32,579 bases of DNA from a bacterium HR08 (GCA_002898775.1 BEHK01000015.1:1-32579); one strand, 5' to 3'; shown: positions 16,112-24,749, numbered from the stretch's first letter. Translations and numbers: made by a program. Notes: generated by a model from the sequence alone, not told the origin.

Positions 16112-16828
16112 TCACTGCGGGGGTGGGATCGGCAGGTTCAGCTTCTCCCACACATTCTCCGTGAATGCACTCCCCACCCGATTGAAGGCGTACAACGACC
16201 CGACGAATGTCAACGGGATGAGGAGCGCGACGACCACGCTCAAGTCCACGCGCTCGGCCAAACGTTGCAGCCAGGTCGGCCCACTCCGCACGCGCTGCCG
16301 AAGGAGCTCGCTGAGCCCGAGTCGCTGCCGAATCTGATGGGCGCAGATGAGGATGCTCAGGACCGCCGCCGCCAGGCCCAAGGTCCGAACCGGGAAGCGC
16401 TTGCTCGTGATGTCAGCGCGAATCAACTCGCTGAGCTTCTGAACGTCCGATGTCGGCGGCACATGCACGTCCATGACGGCGACCACGTAGACGAGGATCA
16501 CCCCAAGCAGCGCGAGGAAAGGCAGAAGCGACGTGGCGACGATCGCGTAGAGGCTGCGCGCCCGCGCCCGGATGTCAATCAAATAGAGCCAACAGTAGAT
16601 GAACAGCATCCCCAGGGGAACGACCGCCACCATGAAGAGCGATTGGAAGAGAAAGAACATGACGACCGTCATCAGAAACAAGCCCCGCCATTCGGCGGGA
16701 AAGGCGCCCGCATAGCGATAGGCCACCGCATACTGCGCCAGGAAGAGGCCCACGAAGTAGAGGAGGACCATCAGGTGATAGCGCCTCAATCGCAGCTCTT
16801 CAACCGGCGTCTCCAATACTACAGCCAT
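16112..16828 (-). CDS. Polytopic membrane protein of unknown function
   Basis: The start is set at the ATG at 16828 (238 residues). A frame to 16891 is open, but its ATG lies between the -35 and -10 elements of the promoter at 16872-16901 and so could not be on that transcript. About five to six hydrophobic segments are visible (residues about 18-38, 48-66, 68-88, 95-117, 148-166, 203-224). A hydrophilic loop of about 35 residues (DVHVPPTSDVQ... region) lies between the fourth and fifth. The arrangement is reminiscent of Yip1-type proteins, but I see no decisive motif. It heads a probable operon with the SCP2-like and DinB-like genes (59-bp gap, then an overlap), which may hint at a lipid or envelope role (weak inference). 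Confidence 0.5.
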   Translation of the reverse strand: MAVVLETPVEELRLRRYHLMVLLYFVGLFLAQYAVAYRYAGAFPAEWRGLFLMTVVMFFLFQSLFMVAVVPLGMLFIYCWLYLIDIRARARSLYAIVATSLLPFLALLGVILVYVVAVMDVHVPPTSDVQKLSELIRADITSKRFPVRTLGLAAAVLSILICAHQIRQRLGLSELLRQRVRSGPTWLQRLAERVDLSVVVALLIPLTFVGSLYAFNRVGSAFTENVWEKLNLPIPPPQ

Positions 16829-16871
16829 CCGCCCCAAGTCCCCAGCTGATCTCCGCGAAAAAGCGCGCGCG

Positions 16872-16901
16872 AGTATATCGGCAGAGCTCATGCTTTGTCA
16901 A
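16872..16901 (-). promoter_or_regulatory. Strong sigma70-type promoter for the membrane protein/SCP2/DinB operon
   Basis: On the minus strand: perfect -35 TTGACA (16901-16896), 18-bp spacer, -10 TATACT (16877-16872, 5 of 6). The predicted transcript start near 16865 gives a leader of about 37 nt to the ATG at 16828. It decides that start against the ATG at 16891. Confidence 0.5.
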
Positions 16902-16928
16902 GGCGATCTCGTCCGCCCTCAGCGCGCG

Positions 16929-18728
16929 CTAGGATTCCCCTTTGAGGACCTCTTTCAAGATCCACCCGCGTTCGTCGAAAGCGACGCTCACGGGCGGACG
17001 TTCCAGGAGGAAAGTGAATTCCTCGTGGCGCGCTTGATTCCACGCGCGCTTCACATCCGCCGTTCCATCCGCATAGCGGAGGGTGAACTCCACCGGCATG
17101 ATGTAGACGGGCGGCCGGGTCGGATCTCGCCTTGGAACGAGATGCGTCTGCCGCTGCTCCAGTCGCAGGCGAAGCCGATAGCCGGCCCCTTCCGGCTGCA
17201 CCGACCACGAGAAGGCGTAGATCGGACGCATCGGCGCATAGACCCATTGCTCGAAGAACCATTCGAGCGACGCGCCGTAGAACTCGGAGAAGACGCGCTG
17301 CAAATCCTCCGTGCTCGCATTCGCATAGGCGAAGCGCCGTCCGTATTCCCGCAGCGCCGCGAAGAACCGGTCCTCGCCGAGCAGATACCGGAGCATGTGC
17401 ACAACCCATGCCCCCTTGGTGTAGATAGCGGGAATATCATCAAACGGATCCGTCGCGTCTTCGGCGTACACGGTTCCGCCCAACCGTCCGGAAGCGAGGC
17501 CATCATCCCGCTGTCGCAAAAGCTGTCCCGGATCGGCCCCATACATCCGCTCGCGGAAGAGGATCTCGCCGTAGGTGGCGAATCCCTCGCTCAACCAGAT
17601 GTCATGCCAGGTGCGCGGCGTCACCATGTTCCCCCACCACTGATGAGCGGCCTCGTGCACAATGGTATCCACAGACAGGAGCGCGGACGATCCGATGCTC
17701 GTCATCGTCTGATGCTCCATCGCCCCGCCCCAGGGGAATTCGGCCATGCCGTATTTCTCGGCGAGGAATGGATATTCGCCGAAGAGCTCGGCGAAGACGC
17801 GCAGCGCCTCGCGCGTCACCGGGAAGGTGCGCTGCGCGCGATCCAGATGCTCCGGGTAGACGAAGTACAGCAGCGGCATCGCCGTACCATCGCGCGCCAC
17901 GTAGATATCGGAGAATTCGACGAAGTTCGTGGCCGCGATCGAGATGAGGTACGTGGCGATCGGATACCGCTCTCGCCACACGTATGTGCGCCATCCATCG
18001 GGATGGAGGCGCACGTCCTCCAGGAGCCCGTTAGAGGCGACCACATACCCCGGAGGGACGGTGATCTCAAGATCCGCGGTCGCCTTATCGGCCGGATCAT
18101 CCACGCAGGGCCACCAGGTGGGCGCGCCATCGGGTTGGCTGAGCGTCGCGATGACGGGGAATCCCGAATGGTGACTGAAGAACATCCCACTCGGAAAGCG
18201 CCCGACCAGCGTCGGCTGCCCGCCGTATTCGATCACGAGGGTGAACGTCTGTCCCGCAGCCAGCGATGCCGACACGCGCACCCGATCCTCCGCGTGGGTG
18301 AACGGAACCGGCGCGCCATCCAGCAGCACGCGCGCGACCGTGAGCGTGGCGACCAGATCAATCCGAACATCATCCGTGGGCGCCGTCGCGCGACCGCGAA
18401 TCGTCACCCGACCCTCGAGGCGACGCTCTCCCGGAAAGAGCGTGAGCTGCAGCACGTAATGCTCGATATCGAGCGGCGGCGGCTCGACGATGCGACGCGC
18501 GCGGATCTGGAACGTCGGCCCGCTCGGTTCCCTCCCCCAGGCGCGCCCTTTTTCGATTTCGAAGACGCGCAGGGCCTCGCGCCTTGGGAGCGTCGGGATC
18601 CCAAGCGACAACCCAATGAGGAGAATGAAGAGCAGCTCGGCACGCCCGCTGGGGCGGCGAGGAGCTCCCCAAGCCCGCTTGAGGGAAGCTCCTCGACCGA
18701 CGTCTAGAACCCTCTCCCGCATCCCCAT
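16929..18728 (-). CDS. M1-family zinc aminopeptidase-like protein, membrane-anchored or exported
   Basis: The product is 599 residues. The zinc site is complete: HEAAH at 358-362 with catalytic Glu359, and the third ligand Glu381 (LSEGFATYGE) exactly 18 residues after the second His. The substrate-recognition GAMEN motif reads GAMEH (335-339), a variant seen in other bacterial M1 enzymes. Tyr436 in YTKGA matches the transition-state Tyr. Residues about 30-45 (ELLFILLIGLSLGIP) form a signal or anchor. Residues 80-280 form the N-terminal saddle domain, and the C-terminal part is short, without the large helical domain of full-length aminopeptidase N. It cleaves N-terminal residues from peptides outside the cytoplasm (family knowledge). 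It follows the S8 peptidase gene by 5 bp and is probably co-expressed. The start is uncertain, with no clear Shine-Dalgarno. Confidence 0.5.
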   Translation of the reverse strand: MGMRERVLDVGRGASLKRAWGAPRRPSGRAELLFILLIGLSLGIPTLPRREALRVFEIEKGRAWGREPSGPTFQIRARRIVEPPPLDIEHYVLQLTLFPGERRLEGRVTIRGRATAPTDDVRIDLVATLTVARVLLDGAPVPFTHAEDRVRVSASLAAGQTFTLVIEYGGQPTLVGRFPSGMFFSHHSGFPVIATLSQPDGAPTWWPCVDDPADKATADLEITVPPGYVVASNGLLEDVRLHPDGWRTYVWRERYPIATYLISIAATNFVEFSDIYVARDGTAMPLLYFVYPEHLDRAQRTFPVTREALRVFAELFGEYPFLAEKYGMAEFPWGGAMEHQTMTSIGSSALLSVDTIVHEAAHQWWGNMVTPRTWHDIWLSEGFATYGEILFRERMYGADPGQLLRQRDDGLASGRLGGTVYAEDATDPFDDIPAIYTKGAWVVHMLRYLLGEDRFFAALREYGRRFAYANASTEDLQRVFSEFYGASLEWFFEQWVYAPMRPIYAFSWSVQPEGAGYRLRLRLEQRQTHLVPRRDPTRPPVYIMPVEFTLRYADGTADVKRAWNQARHEEFTFLLERPPVSVAFDERGWILKEVLKGES

Positions 18729-18733
18729 GCGAT

Positions 18734-21148
18734 CTAGCGCGGCGCTGTCCGAATCCAGAAGGGGACGTACAGCGGCCGCGGCGTCGTCGGTTCGCCATCG
18801 GCAATGAGCACGAAGCCCTCGCTGTCAATGCGACTGGTGATCGAGCCGGCATCAATCGTGAGCTTCAGGGTGAACGTCCCTGTTCCTCCGGCCGGTACCG
18901 TGAGCTGCGTCGGCGAGACGTCCACTTTCAGGAAAGAAGGCGCCGGCGGTGACAGCGCCGCTTGAATCGTATAGGTGACCGCCGATTGGGCGCGATTCTT
19001 GATCACGAACTCGCGAATGAGCGTCGTGGGGGTCCCCACGATGACCGAACCGAAGCTGTGGCTCGGCGGAGTCACAAGCGTGAGCACGCGCCGCGCGGCG
19101 TCCAGATCCACCAGACCCGCGCCGCGATCCATGATGCGCGCCAGCCCCACCTCATTGGGTCCCGTCGGACGCGCCGCCGTCGTCATCAAGGCGGCCTTGA
19201 TCTCCGCGGGCGACCAATCCGGGTGGAGCTGCTTGAGCAAAGCGGCGGCTCCGGCCACGCGCGGTGCGGCGAAGCTGGTCCCCGAGGTGAAGACATAGCC
19301 GCTCGGATCGTACAACGTCGGCTGCAGCGAACCCGGATCCGGGCGCGGAAACCGATTCTCGCCGCGCGGATCGTCATCCTGGGCCGGGCCGTAGCTGCCG
19401 CCTCCGATCGTCACCAGATCGGGCTTGATCAACAGCAGGCGCGTCGGCGTCGGCCCTCGCGAGCTTTGCTCCAGCAACACATGCGGCTGCCGCTCGAAGA
19501 CGAGCGGTTCACTCGCCGGCGTCAGCGCGATGACCGTCTCTCGACCGTTGGTCGCGTTCGTCGCCACGAGGTTCTTCAACGCCAGCCCGCTCGAACGCGG
19601 CAGAAAGAGCGTCGGCAGAAATTGCCCGGCCAGCGGAACGGCGTCAATCACATCACCCGCCTCCTGATTGTTGTAGATAATGAGCGCTGCGGCGCCACTC
19701 ACCCAGGCGTTGAAGGCCTTGGTGAGGATCAGGCAATCGCCGCGCTGCACCAGAAGCGCGCGATCCCGCACGAGCGCCGAGGGAAGAGGGTTGCACCCGT
19801 ATCCCCCCCCATCCAATCGCCCATTATCGAGGAGATCGGCATCCACGACGGGCACCACCAGCGAGTCCGGGAACCGATTGGCGCGCACGCCCACGATCCG
19901 CACAAAGTTCGCCGGAGGTTCGGGCGAAGTCACCTGGACGACCCGCAGTTGCCCCGGTGTGAACCCATCGTGCGCGTTGGTCACCGCACCGACGGTAATC
20001 GCGCTCGGCGCCGTCCCCGGTGACGTGATCGTCGCGCGATCCGGCCCGAAATTCCCCGCCGCCACGCACACGATCACGCCAGCGGCGACGGCGTTCTCGA
20101 CAGCCTCGACCTGAGGATCCGGCTCCTCCTGAGAGCCGAGCGAGATGCTGCCGAAGCTGATGTTGATGACATCCATCCCATCGGCGACGGCCTCCTCAAT
20201 GGCCTTGACGACGTTGTCGGTCGCTGCATTCGGCGCGAAGACCCGATAGCTCCCGATGAACGCCTTGGGCGCGACCCCGCTCAACGTCACCGGACGCGCG
20301 CCGGGTGTTCCGCGCAGGTCCACGACATTCCCCGCCGCCACTGCCGCCACGTGCGTCCCATGCCCGACCAGATCCTGAGCCGTGAAGTGCCCCGGATTGA
20401 CATTCTTATTGTTGAGATCCTGCAGCGACGGGATCACCTTGGCCACGATCACCTTGCTGTTGGCGAGCGTGAGATCGCCCTTGGGGAATCCCGGCGGCGG
20501 CACGAGCGTCGGGTCATGAAACATGGGGTTGCTGAAGTCCACGCCGCTATCAATGATCCCGATCTTGATGCCCCGTCCGGCATTCTCCGGCCCCCCGACC
20601 GCTTCCCACAACGCCGGCGCGCCCATCAAAGGATTGCTCACATCAAGCGGTGGCGGAGCCGCCCCCCCCGCGAACAACTGATTCGGCCGAATGGGCGCCA
20701 GACGCGCGACCTCGGGCCACCGCGCGACCTCCTCCACCTGGTCTTCGGGGATCAACGCCGCCACGCCGTTCAGAACGATGCGATACGCATAGCCCCACTG
20801 CGCTTCGGGCACGCGCTGCCGGAGCCGCTCGGTGAAGGTCGTCTGTCGGGCTTCGAGATAGCTCAGGTAATTGGCCGAAGCCGGCGATTGCAGATCGAGC
20901 TTTCCGTCGCGCCGATTCTGCGGAGCGACGCGCAAACTGGTCGCCGCTAATCCCCGAATCCCCCCCTCGTACTGCACAAGGGGCAGCTCATGGAAAATGA
21001 CGAGGTAGGCCTTCTTCCCCTCGACGGTCAGCGTCTCTGGAAAAGTCGGCACTTGTGATGAACGCCCCTGGAGCGACGTTCCCCACAGCGGGTTCACGAG
21101 AACGCCAATGCCAACGAGCGCACTTCCGATCCACCGTGACCACTTCAT
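18734..21148 (-). CDS. Secreted subtilisin-like S8 serine peptidase with PA-domain insertion
   Basis: The product is 804 residues, starting at an ATG at 21148 with GGAGGGAG. The signal peptide spans residues 1-24. An I9-type inhibitory propeptide is likely at about 45-155 (KAYLVIFHE... AYRIVLNGVAALIPEDQVEEVARWPEV). The catalytic triad is Asp200 (IIDSGVD), His263 (GHGTHVAAVAAGN) and Ser625 (SGTSFAAP), with oxyanion Asn366 (AAGNFGPD). A PA domain is inserted at about 400-545 (GCNPLPSALVRDRALLVQRGDC... ALIIYNNQEAGDV), as in fungal and plant subtilases and lactococcal peptidases. Residues about 690-804 form a C-terminal beta-sandwich (FSVIVGTP... VPAGGTGTFTLKL) resembling Fn3-like or choice-of-anchor modules. 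It degrades extracellular proteins, and probably acts together with the adjacent M1 enzyme, an endopeptidase/exopeptidase pair (inference). Confidence 0.5.
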   Translation of the reverse strand: MKWSRWIGSALVGIGVLVNPLWGTSLQGRSSQVPTFPETLTVEGKKAYLVIFHELPLVQYEGGIRGLAATSLRVAPQNRRDGKLDLQSPASANYLSYLEARQTTFTERLRQRVPEAQWGYAYRIVLNGVAALIPEDQVEEVARWPEVARLAPIRPNQLFAGGAAPPPLDVSNPLMGAPALWEAVGGPENAGRGIKIGIIDSGVDFSNPMFHDPTLVPPPGFPKGDLTLANSKVIVAKVIPSLQDLNNKNVNPGHFTAQDLVGHGTHVAAVAAGNVVDLRGTPGARPVTLSGVAPKAFIGSYRVFAPNAATDNVVKAIEEAVADGMDVINISFGSISLGSQEEPDPQVEAVENAVAAGVIVCVAAGNFGPDRATITSPGTAPSAITVGAVTNAHDGFTPGQLRVVQVTSPEPPANFVRIVGVRANRFPDSLVVPVVDADLLDNGRLDGGGYGCNPLPSALVRDRALLVQRGDCLILTKAFNAWVSGAAALIIYNNQEAGDVIDAVPLAGQFLPTLFLPRSSGLALKNLVATNATNGRETVIALTPASEPLVFERQPHVLLEQSSRGPTPTRLLLIKPDLVTIGGGSYGPAQDDDPRGENRFPRPDPGSLQPTLYDPSGYVFTSGTSFAAPRVAGAAALLKQLHPDWSPAEIKAALMTTAARPTGPNEVGLARIMDRGAGLVDLDAARRVLTLVTPPSHSFGSVIVGTPTTLIREFVIKNRAQSAVTYTIQAALSPPAPSFLKVDVSPTQLTVPAGGTGTFTLKLTIDAGSITSRIDSEGFVLIADGEPTTPRPLYVPFWIRTAPR

Positions 21149-21192
21149 AAGGCTCCCTCCTTTCCCGCACGCACGTCCTCACATGCGCCCCT

Positions 21193-21221
21193 AGTCTAGG
21201 CCAAACGCCGTGCGCCGTAAA
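21193..21221 (-). promoter_or_regulatory. Candidate promoter for the S8/M1 peptidase operon
   Basis: On the minus strand: -35 TTTACG (21221-21216), 17-bp spacer, -10 TAGACT (21198-21193). It lies about 45 bp upstream of the S8 start codon. The -35 is only a moderate match, so confidence is limited. Confidence 0.5.
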
Positions 21222-21357
21222 GAGGAAGTTTGAGGCGCTCCCTCACCGAGCAGGAGGGATGGCGCGACAGCGGTCATCAATTTCCCCGACGAAGTCTCCC
21301 CATGGAAATTCCCGCGCCTTTTCATCGGGTTGACCTCTTGTGTACATTGTGAAGCCG

Positions 21358-23157
21358 ATGTTCGGACGAAGCGCTTCGCATCACAAGGGAGGCCGATTCG
21401 AGGACTTGCGGGCGTTTCTCGCCTTCCTGGAGCAGCGCGGACAACTCGTCCGCGTTCCCGTCGAAGTGGACCCGGTCCTCGAGGTGACCGAGATCGCGCA
21501 GCGCGTGGTTCGCGAGGGTGGGCCCGCGCTGCTGTTCGAGCGACCCAAAGGCGCCGCCTTTCCCCTCGTCATCAATCTGTTCGGGACAGCCGAGCGCATC
21601 CGATGGGCCTTGGGGCGAGAACCGGCCGAGATCGGTGAGGAGTTCCTTCGCGCGCTCGACCACCTGAATCCCCCAACGCTCGGCGGTCTCTGGCGCTCGC
21701 GCGCGCTCTTTCGCCGAGCGCTCAGCATGCGCCCGCGCCGCGTGCGACGCGCGCCCGTGCAAGAGGTCCTCGAGGAGCCGGATCTCTGGAAGCTCCCAAT
21801 CTTGAAATGCTGGCCGGAGGATGGCGGGCGCTTCATCACGTTCGGACTCGTGCTCACGGAACACCCGAAGACGCATCGGCGAAATCTGGGCCTCTACCGC
21901 CTGCACGTCTTCGAACGCGATCGAACGGGAATGCACTGGCAAAGCCTCAAGGGGGGGCGTGCGCACTACGATGAGGCCGAGCGTGAGGGCCGTCCGCTGC
22001 TGACGGCCGTGATCCTGGGCGGCGATCCCGCGCTGATGCTTTCCGCCATCTTGCCCTTGCCGGAGGATTTCGACGAGATCGCTTTCGCCGGATTCTTGCG
22101 TGGCCGCCCCGTCCCCATGGTTCGAGCCCGCACGATCCCGCTCCTTGTTCCGGCTCATGCGGAGTTCATCCTCGAAGGCATCGTCCCCCCCTACGAACGC
22201 CAGATGGAGGGACCCTTCGGCGATCACTTCGGTCACTATTCGGAAGCCGCCCCCTTCCCCATCTTTCAGATTCACCGGATCACGCGCCGTCGTCGGCCGA
22301 TCTACCCGGCCACGGTCGTGGGCAAGCCGCCTCAGGAGGACAAGTATCTCGGCATCGCCGCCAACGAGATGATCGGCCCGCTCGTGCGACTCCTCCATCC
22401 GAACGTCGTGGACCTCTGGGCGTTTCCGGGGGCCGGATTTCACAACCTGCTCGGCGTCTCCCTTCGAGAGCGTCATCCGAAGGAGGCGCTCAAGACGGCC
22501 TTCGCGCTGCTGGGACTCGGGCAACTGGCCCTCACAAAAGTGATGATCCTGGTGCGGGAGGAGGTGAACTGCCGGAGCTTCTCGGCCTTGCTGCGCGAGC
22601 TGTGGTTTCGCTTCGATCCGCAGCAGCACCTGCTGCTTCTGCCGACGGCTCCGCTGGACACGCTCGACTTCACCTCCTTCGTCCCCCACGTCGGCGGCAA
22701 ACTCATCCTCGACGCCACGGGCGAACGCCTTCGGGAGAGCCCGCCGCCCACCGAGGTCACCGATCCGCGAACGCTCGATCGGCGCATCCTCGCGCACCGC
22801 TTATTGGACGGGGGGGTGCTCGTCCTCACCATCGAGCGCGAAGCGCGCGCCGTGCTGGAGGACCTCATGCGCGCGCCGGCCTTGGGCCCCGTGAGGATCC
22901 TGATCGCCGTCAGTCCCGACGTGCGGCTCGAGGATGAGGAGCATCTCCTCTGGGGCATCTTCACGCGCTTCGATCCCGCCCGCGATTTGCTGTGCGAAGA
23001 GATGCGCTTGGTCGGAGCGCGCCCCCTTTATCGCGGGCGCATGGCCATTGACGCGACGTGGAAGGAAGGATATCCGCGCCCCCTCGAGATGCGTGAGGAC
23101 ATCGTGCGCTTGGTGGACCGACGCTGGCCCGAATACTTTCCCACGCAGGGGAGATGA
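21358..23157 (+). CDS. UbiD-family (prenylated-FMN) decarboxylase
   Basis: The product is 599 residues from the ATG at 21358; an in-frame GTG at 21340 is a weaker alternative, and neither has a strong Shine-Dalgarno. Family signature residues are present: FEDLRAFLAFLEQRGQLVRV at the N-terminus, NLGLYR (176-181) with the conserved Arg181, and EGPFGDH (284-290) with Glu284 and Asp289, matching the E-R-D type active site of E. coli UbiD. C-terminal blocks are visible (WGIFTRFDPARDL). UbiD enzymes use prenylated FMN to (de)carboxylate aromatic or unsaturated acids, for example in ubiquinone/menaquinone synthesis. No ubiX-like flavin prenyltransferase lies in this window, so the cofactor must come from elsewhere. 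The substrate is unknown. The gene is divergent from the S8 peptidase gene. Confidence 0.5.
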   Translation: MFGRSASHHKGGRFEDLRAFLAFLEQRGQLVRVPVEVDPVLEVTEIAQRVVREGGPALLFERPKGAAFPLVINLFGTAERIRWALGREPAEIGEEFLRALDHLNPPTLGGLWRSRALFRRALSMRPRRVRRAPVQEVLEEPDLWKLPILKCWPEDGGRFITFGLVLTEHPKTHRRNLGLYRLHVFERDRTGMHWQSLKGGRAHYDEAEREGRPLLTAVILGGDPALMLSAILPLPEDFDEIAFAGFLRGRPVPMVRARTIPLLVPAHAEFILEGIVPPYERQMEGPFGDHFGHYSEAAPFPIFQIHRITRRRRPIYPATVVGKPPQEDKYLGIAANEMIGPLVRLLHPNVVDLWAFPGAGFHNLLGVSLRERHPKEALKTAFALLGLGQLALTKVMILVREEVNCRSFSALLRELWFRFDPQQHLLLLPTAPLDTLDFTSFVPHVGGKLILDATGERLRESPPPTEVTDPRTLDRRILAHRLLDGGVLVLTIEREARAVLEDLMRAPALGPVRILIAVSPDVRLEDEEHLLWGIFTRFDPARDLLCEEMRLVGARPLYRGRMAIDATWKEGYPRPLEMREDIVRLVDRRWPEYFPTQGR

Positions 23158-23206
23158 TCCCCTCCCCGCGATCGTCACGGTGGGCTCACGGCGCCCCTGC
23201 GCCCGG

Positions 23207-24139
23207 CTACCGCGTGATCGTCGGACGCAAGGCCGCCGCGCGATCCTTCGGCACCGCCAGGTAGCCGATGATGCGATCGGGCTTCACCTCGTTGACGACC
23301 AGCTCGTAGGGTGACGTCCCCCGCTCAGCGCGAAACTGGATGGGCGTGTTGATGAGATTATCCTTGCGCTCCACCTGACGATCGCCCACATAGAGGGCGA
23401 TGTTGAATTTCTGCTTTTTGACATCGGTCTTGGTCAGCCGAATCCGAATATCGGCGACCTGCTGCCATCCGCTCTTCTTGGTGATGTCGAACTCGAAGTA
23501 CTCGCGTTCGCCCCGCCGACGCAGCTCCTGCAGCTCCTCGCGATTGCGCGCGATGAGCGTGCCATACTCGCTGAGCTTCAGTTGAATGCTCCCGATCTCT
23601 TGCTTGGCGCGCTCCACCTCCTGGCGCGTGGCCGAGACATCGCCTTTGACGGTCGTGATCTCTCCGGTGATCGCGCCGATCCGACGCGCATGTTCCTCCT
23701 GCAAGGCCGAGAGCTGCGCGGCCTCCGCTTTTCGCGCCAGCTCGGCTTGAAGCGCAGCGACCCGCTGCTCCTGCTCCCGCTTGATCTCGGCGGCTAAAGC
23801 GCGCGCGCGCTGCAGCTCCTTCTCCGTGATGCCGATGTGCTCCGCGGTGACCTCCAGCTGCGCCTTCAAATTCGCATAGCGCGTGTCGGCATCATCCAAA
23901 CGCTTGAGCACCACCTCCATGTCCCGATTGGTCTCGTTCAGCTCGGCGCGCAGTTGCCGCGTCGCCGCCCTCAGATCGTAGATCAGATAGAGCAGGGCGC
24001 CCACGACGCCGAAGATCAGGACGGCTCCCGCAAGAAGCGGCCAGAGGCGACGCCTCGCTTCCGCAGGCGATGCCCCCTCCTGAGGTTCATTCGGAAGCGA
24101 TCTGCCCAAAAGCAGCTCATCGAGCGTCTTTCGCGCCAT
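23207..24139 (-). CDS. Membrane-anchored coiled-coil protein of unknown function
   Basis: The product is 310 residues from the ATG at 24139, chosen for its GAGGGGGG Shine-Dalgarno; upstream frame to 24286 has no such signal. A cytoplasmic N-terminal segment of about 30 residues (KTLDELLLGRSLPNEPQEG) is followed by one membrane segment (about 33-54, LWPLLAGAVLIFGVVGALLY), then a long heptad-rich coiled coil at about 56-215 (LRAATRQLRAELNETNRD... EITTVKGDVSATRQEVERAKQE). The C-terminal globular part of about 95 residues (EYFEFDITKKSGWQ... IRIRLTKTDVKKQKFNIALYV... YELVVNEVKPDRIIGYLAVPKD) is conserved-looking but I do not recognise it. A weak extended -10 (TGGTACACT, around 24233-24228) and a short GC hairpin lie in the leader. 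It is convergent with the UbiD gene. Confidence 0.5.
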   Translation of the reverse strand: MARKTLDELLLGRSLPNEPQEGASPAEARRRLWPLLAGAVLIFGVVGALLYLIYDLRAATRQLRAELNETNRDMEVVLKRLDDADTRYANLKAQLEVTAEHIGITEKELQRARALAAEIKREQEQRVAALQAELARKAEAAQLSALQEEHARRIGAITGEITTVKGDVSATRQEVERAKQEIGSIQLKLSEYGTLIARNREELQELRRRGEREYFEFDITKKSGWQQVADIRIRLTKTDVKKQKFNIALYVGDRQVERKDNLINTPIQFRAERGTSPYELVVNEVKPDRIIGYLAVPKDRAAALRPTITR

Positions 24140-24269
24140 ATCCCCCCCTCGATGTGAAATCTTCCCATCCGAGCCCAGTTGGATGAGCCACCGACCGAGC
24201 GCGTTGCCCCTCTCTGAGGGGCCTTCAAGTGTACCACGTCCACCCCGAGAAGCGAAGAGTGATCCGCGA

Positions 24270-24299
24270 TTGCCTCCCACCCACATCTCGTGCTACAAC
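24270..24299 (+). promoter_or_regulatory. Candidate promoter for the SnoaL-like gene
   Basis: A -35 TTGCCT (24270-24275), an 18-bp spacer and an extended -10 TGCTACAAC (hexamer 24294-24299). The predicted transcript start near 24306 leaves about 30 nt to the ATG at 24336, including its Shine-Dalgarno. Confidence 0.5.
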
Positions 24300-24335
24300 A
24301 ATGGCCGAATGAAGACTCGGAACCGGAGGGGGGAT

Positions 24336-24749
24336 ATGGCCGACGCGGACCTCGAACGCGAACTTCTCTCCCTAGAGGAGGAACAGGTCGCCGCTTTCAA
24401 TCGCCGGGATGTCCCCGCCGCACTCGCGAGCTTCTCCCCCGGGATCGTGGGATTCTCTTCGACGCGGCATGAGCGCGTCTCGGGACTGGAGGCGCTGCGC
24501 GAGACATTTGAGTACTATCTTCGACAAGCGGAGCACGTCGAATACCGGATCTCGGAGCCGCTCGTTCAGGCGTTCGGCGATACGGCGGTCGTGAGCTTCT
24601 ATTGGACGGTCACCCTGAGCGATGGGGCGCACCGGCGCGAGATTCACGGACGCGGCACACACGTCTTCCACCGGGAGAACGGCCACTGGCGGATCGTGCA
24701 CGAACACTTCTCGCGCGCACATCACCGCCCGGAGAGGGAGACCGGGTGA
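24336..24749 (+). CDS. SnoaL/DUF4440-like (NTF2-fold) protein
   Basis: The product is 137 residues from the ATG at 24336, chosen because GGAGGGGGG lies directly upstream; an earlier ATG at 24309 has none. The pattern is that of the NTF2-like cone fold: an N-terminal helix EEEQVAAFNRRDVPAALASF, then the beta-sheet segment with FGDTAVVSFYWTVTL, GRGTHVFHRENGHWRIVHEHFS, characteristic of DUF4440/SnoaL-like small proteins. Most are of unknown reaction; some are isomerases or steroid-binding proteins, others adaptors. No catalytic Asp/His pair can be confidently assigned here. It is convergent with dtd, and the two stop codons sit within one 18-bp palindrome. Confidence 0.5.
   Translation: MADADLERELLSLEEEQVAAFNRRDVPAALASFSPGIVGFSSTRHERVSGLEALRETFEYYLRQAEHVEYRISEPLVQAFGDTAVVSFYWTVTLSDGAHRREIHGRGTHVFHRENGHWRIVHEHFSRAHHRPERETG

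Noticed and set aside
16890-18707. A 605-codon plus-strand frame antisense to the M1 peptidase
   Set aside because: The minus strand has an intact zinc site and M1 motifs; the antisense frame has none.
21330-21358. TTGACC at 21330-21335 as a -35 element for the UbiD gene
   Set aside because: No acceptable -10 hexamer occurs 16-18 bp downstream; that position runs into the start codon.
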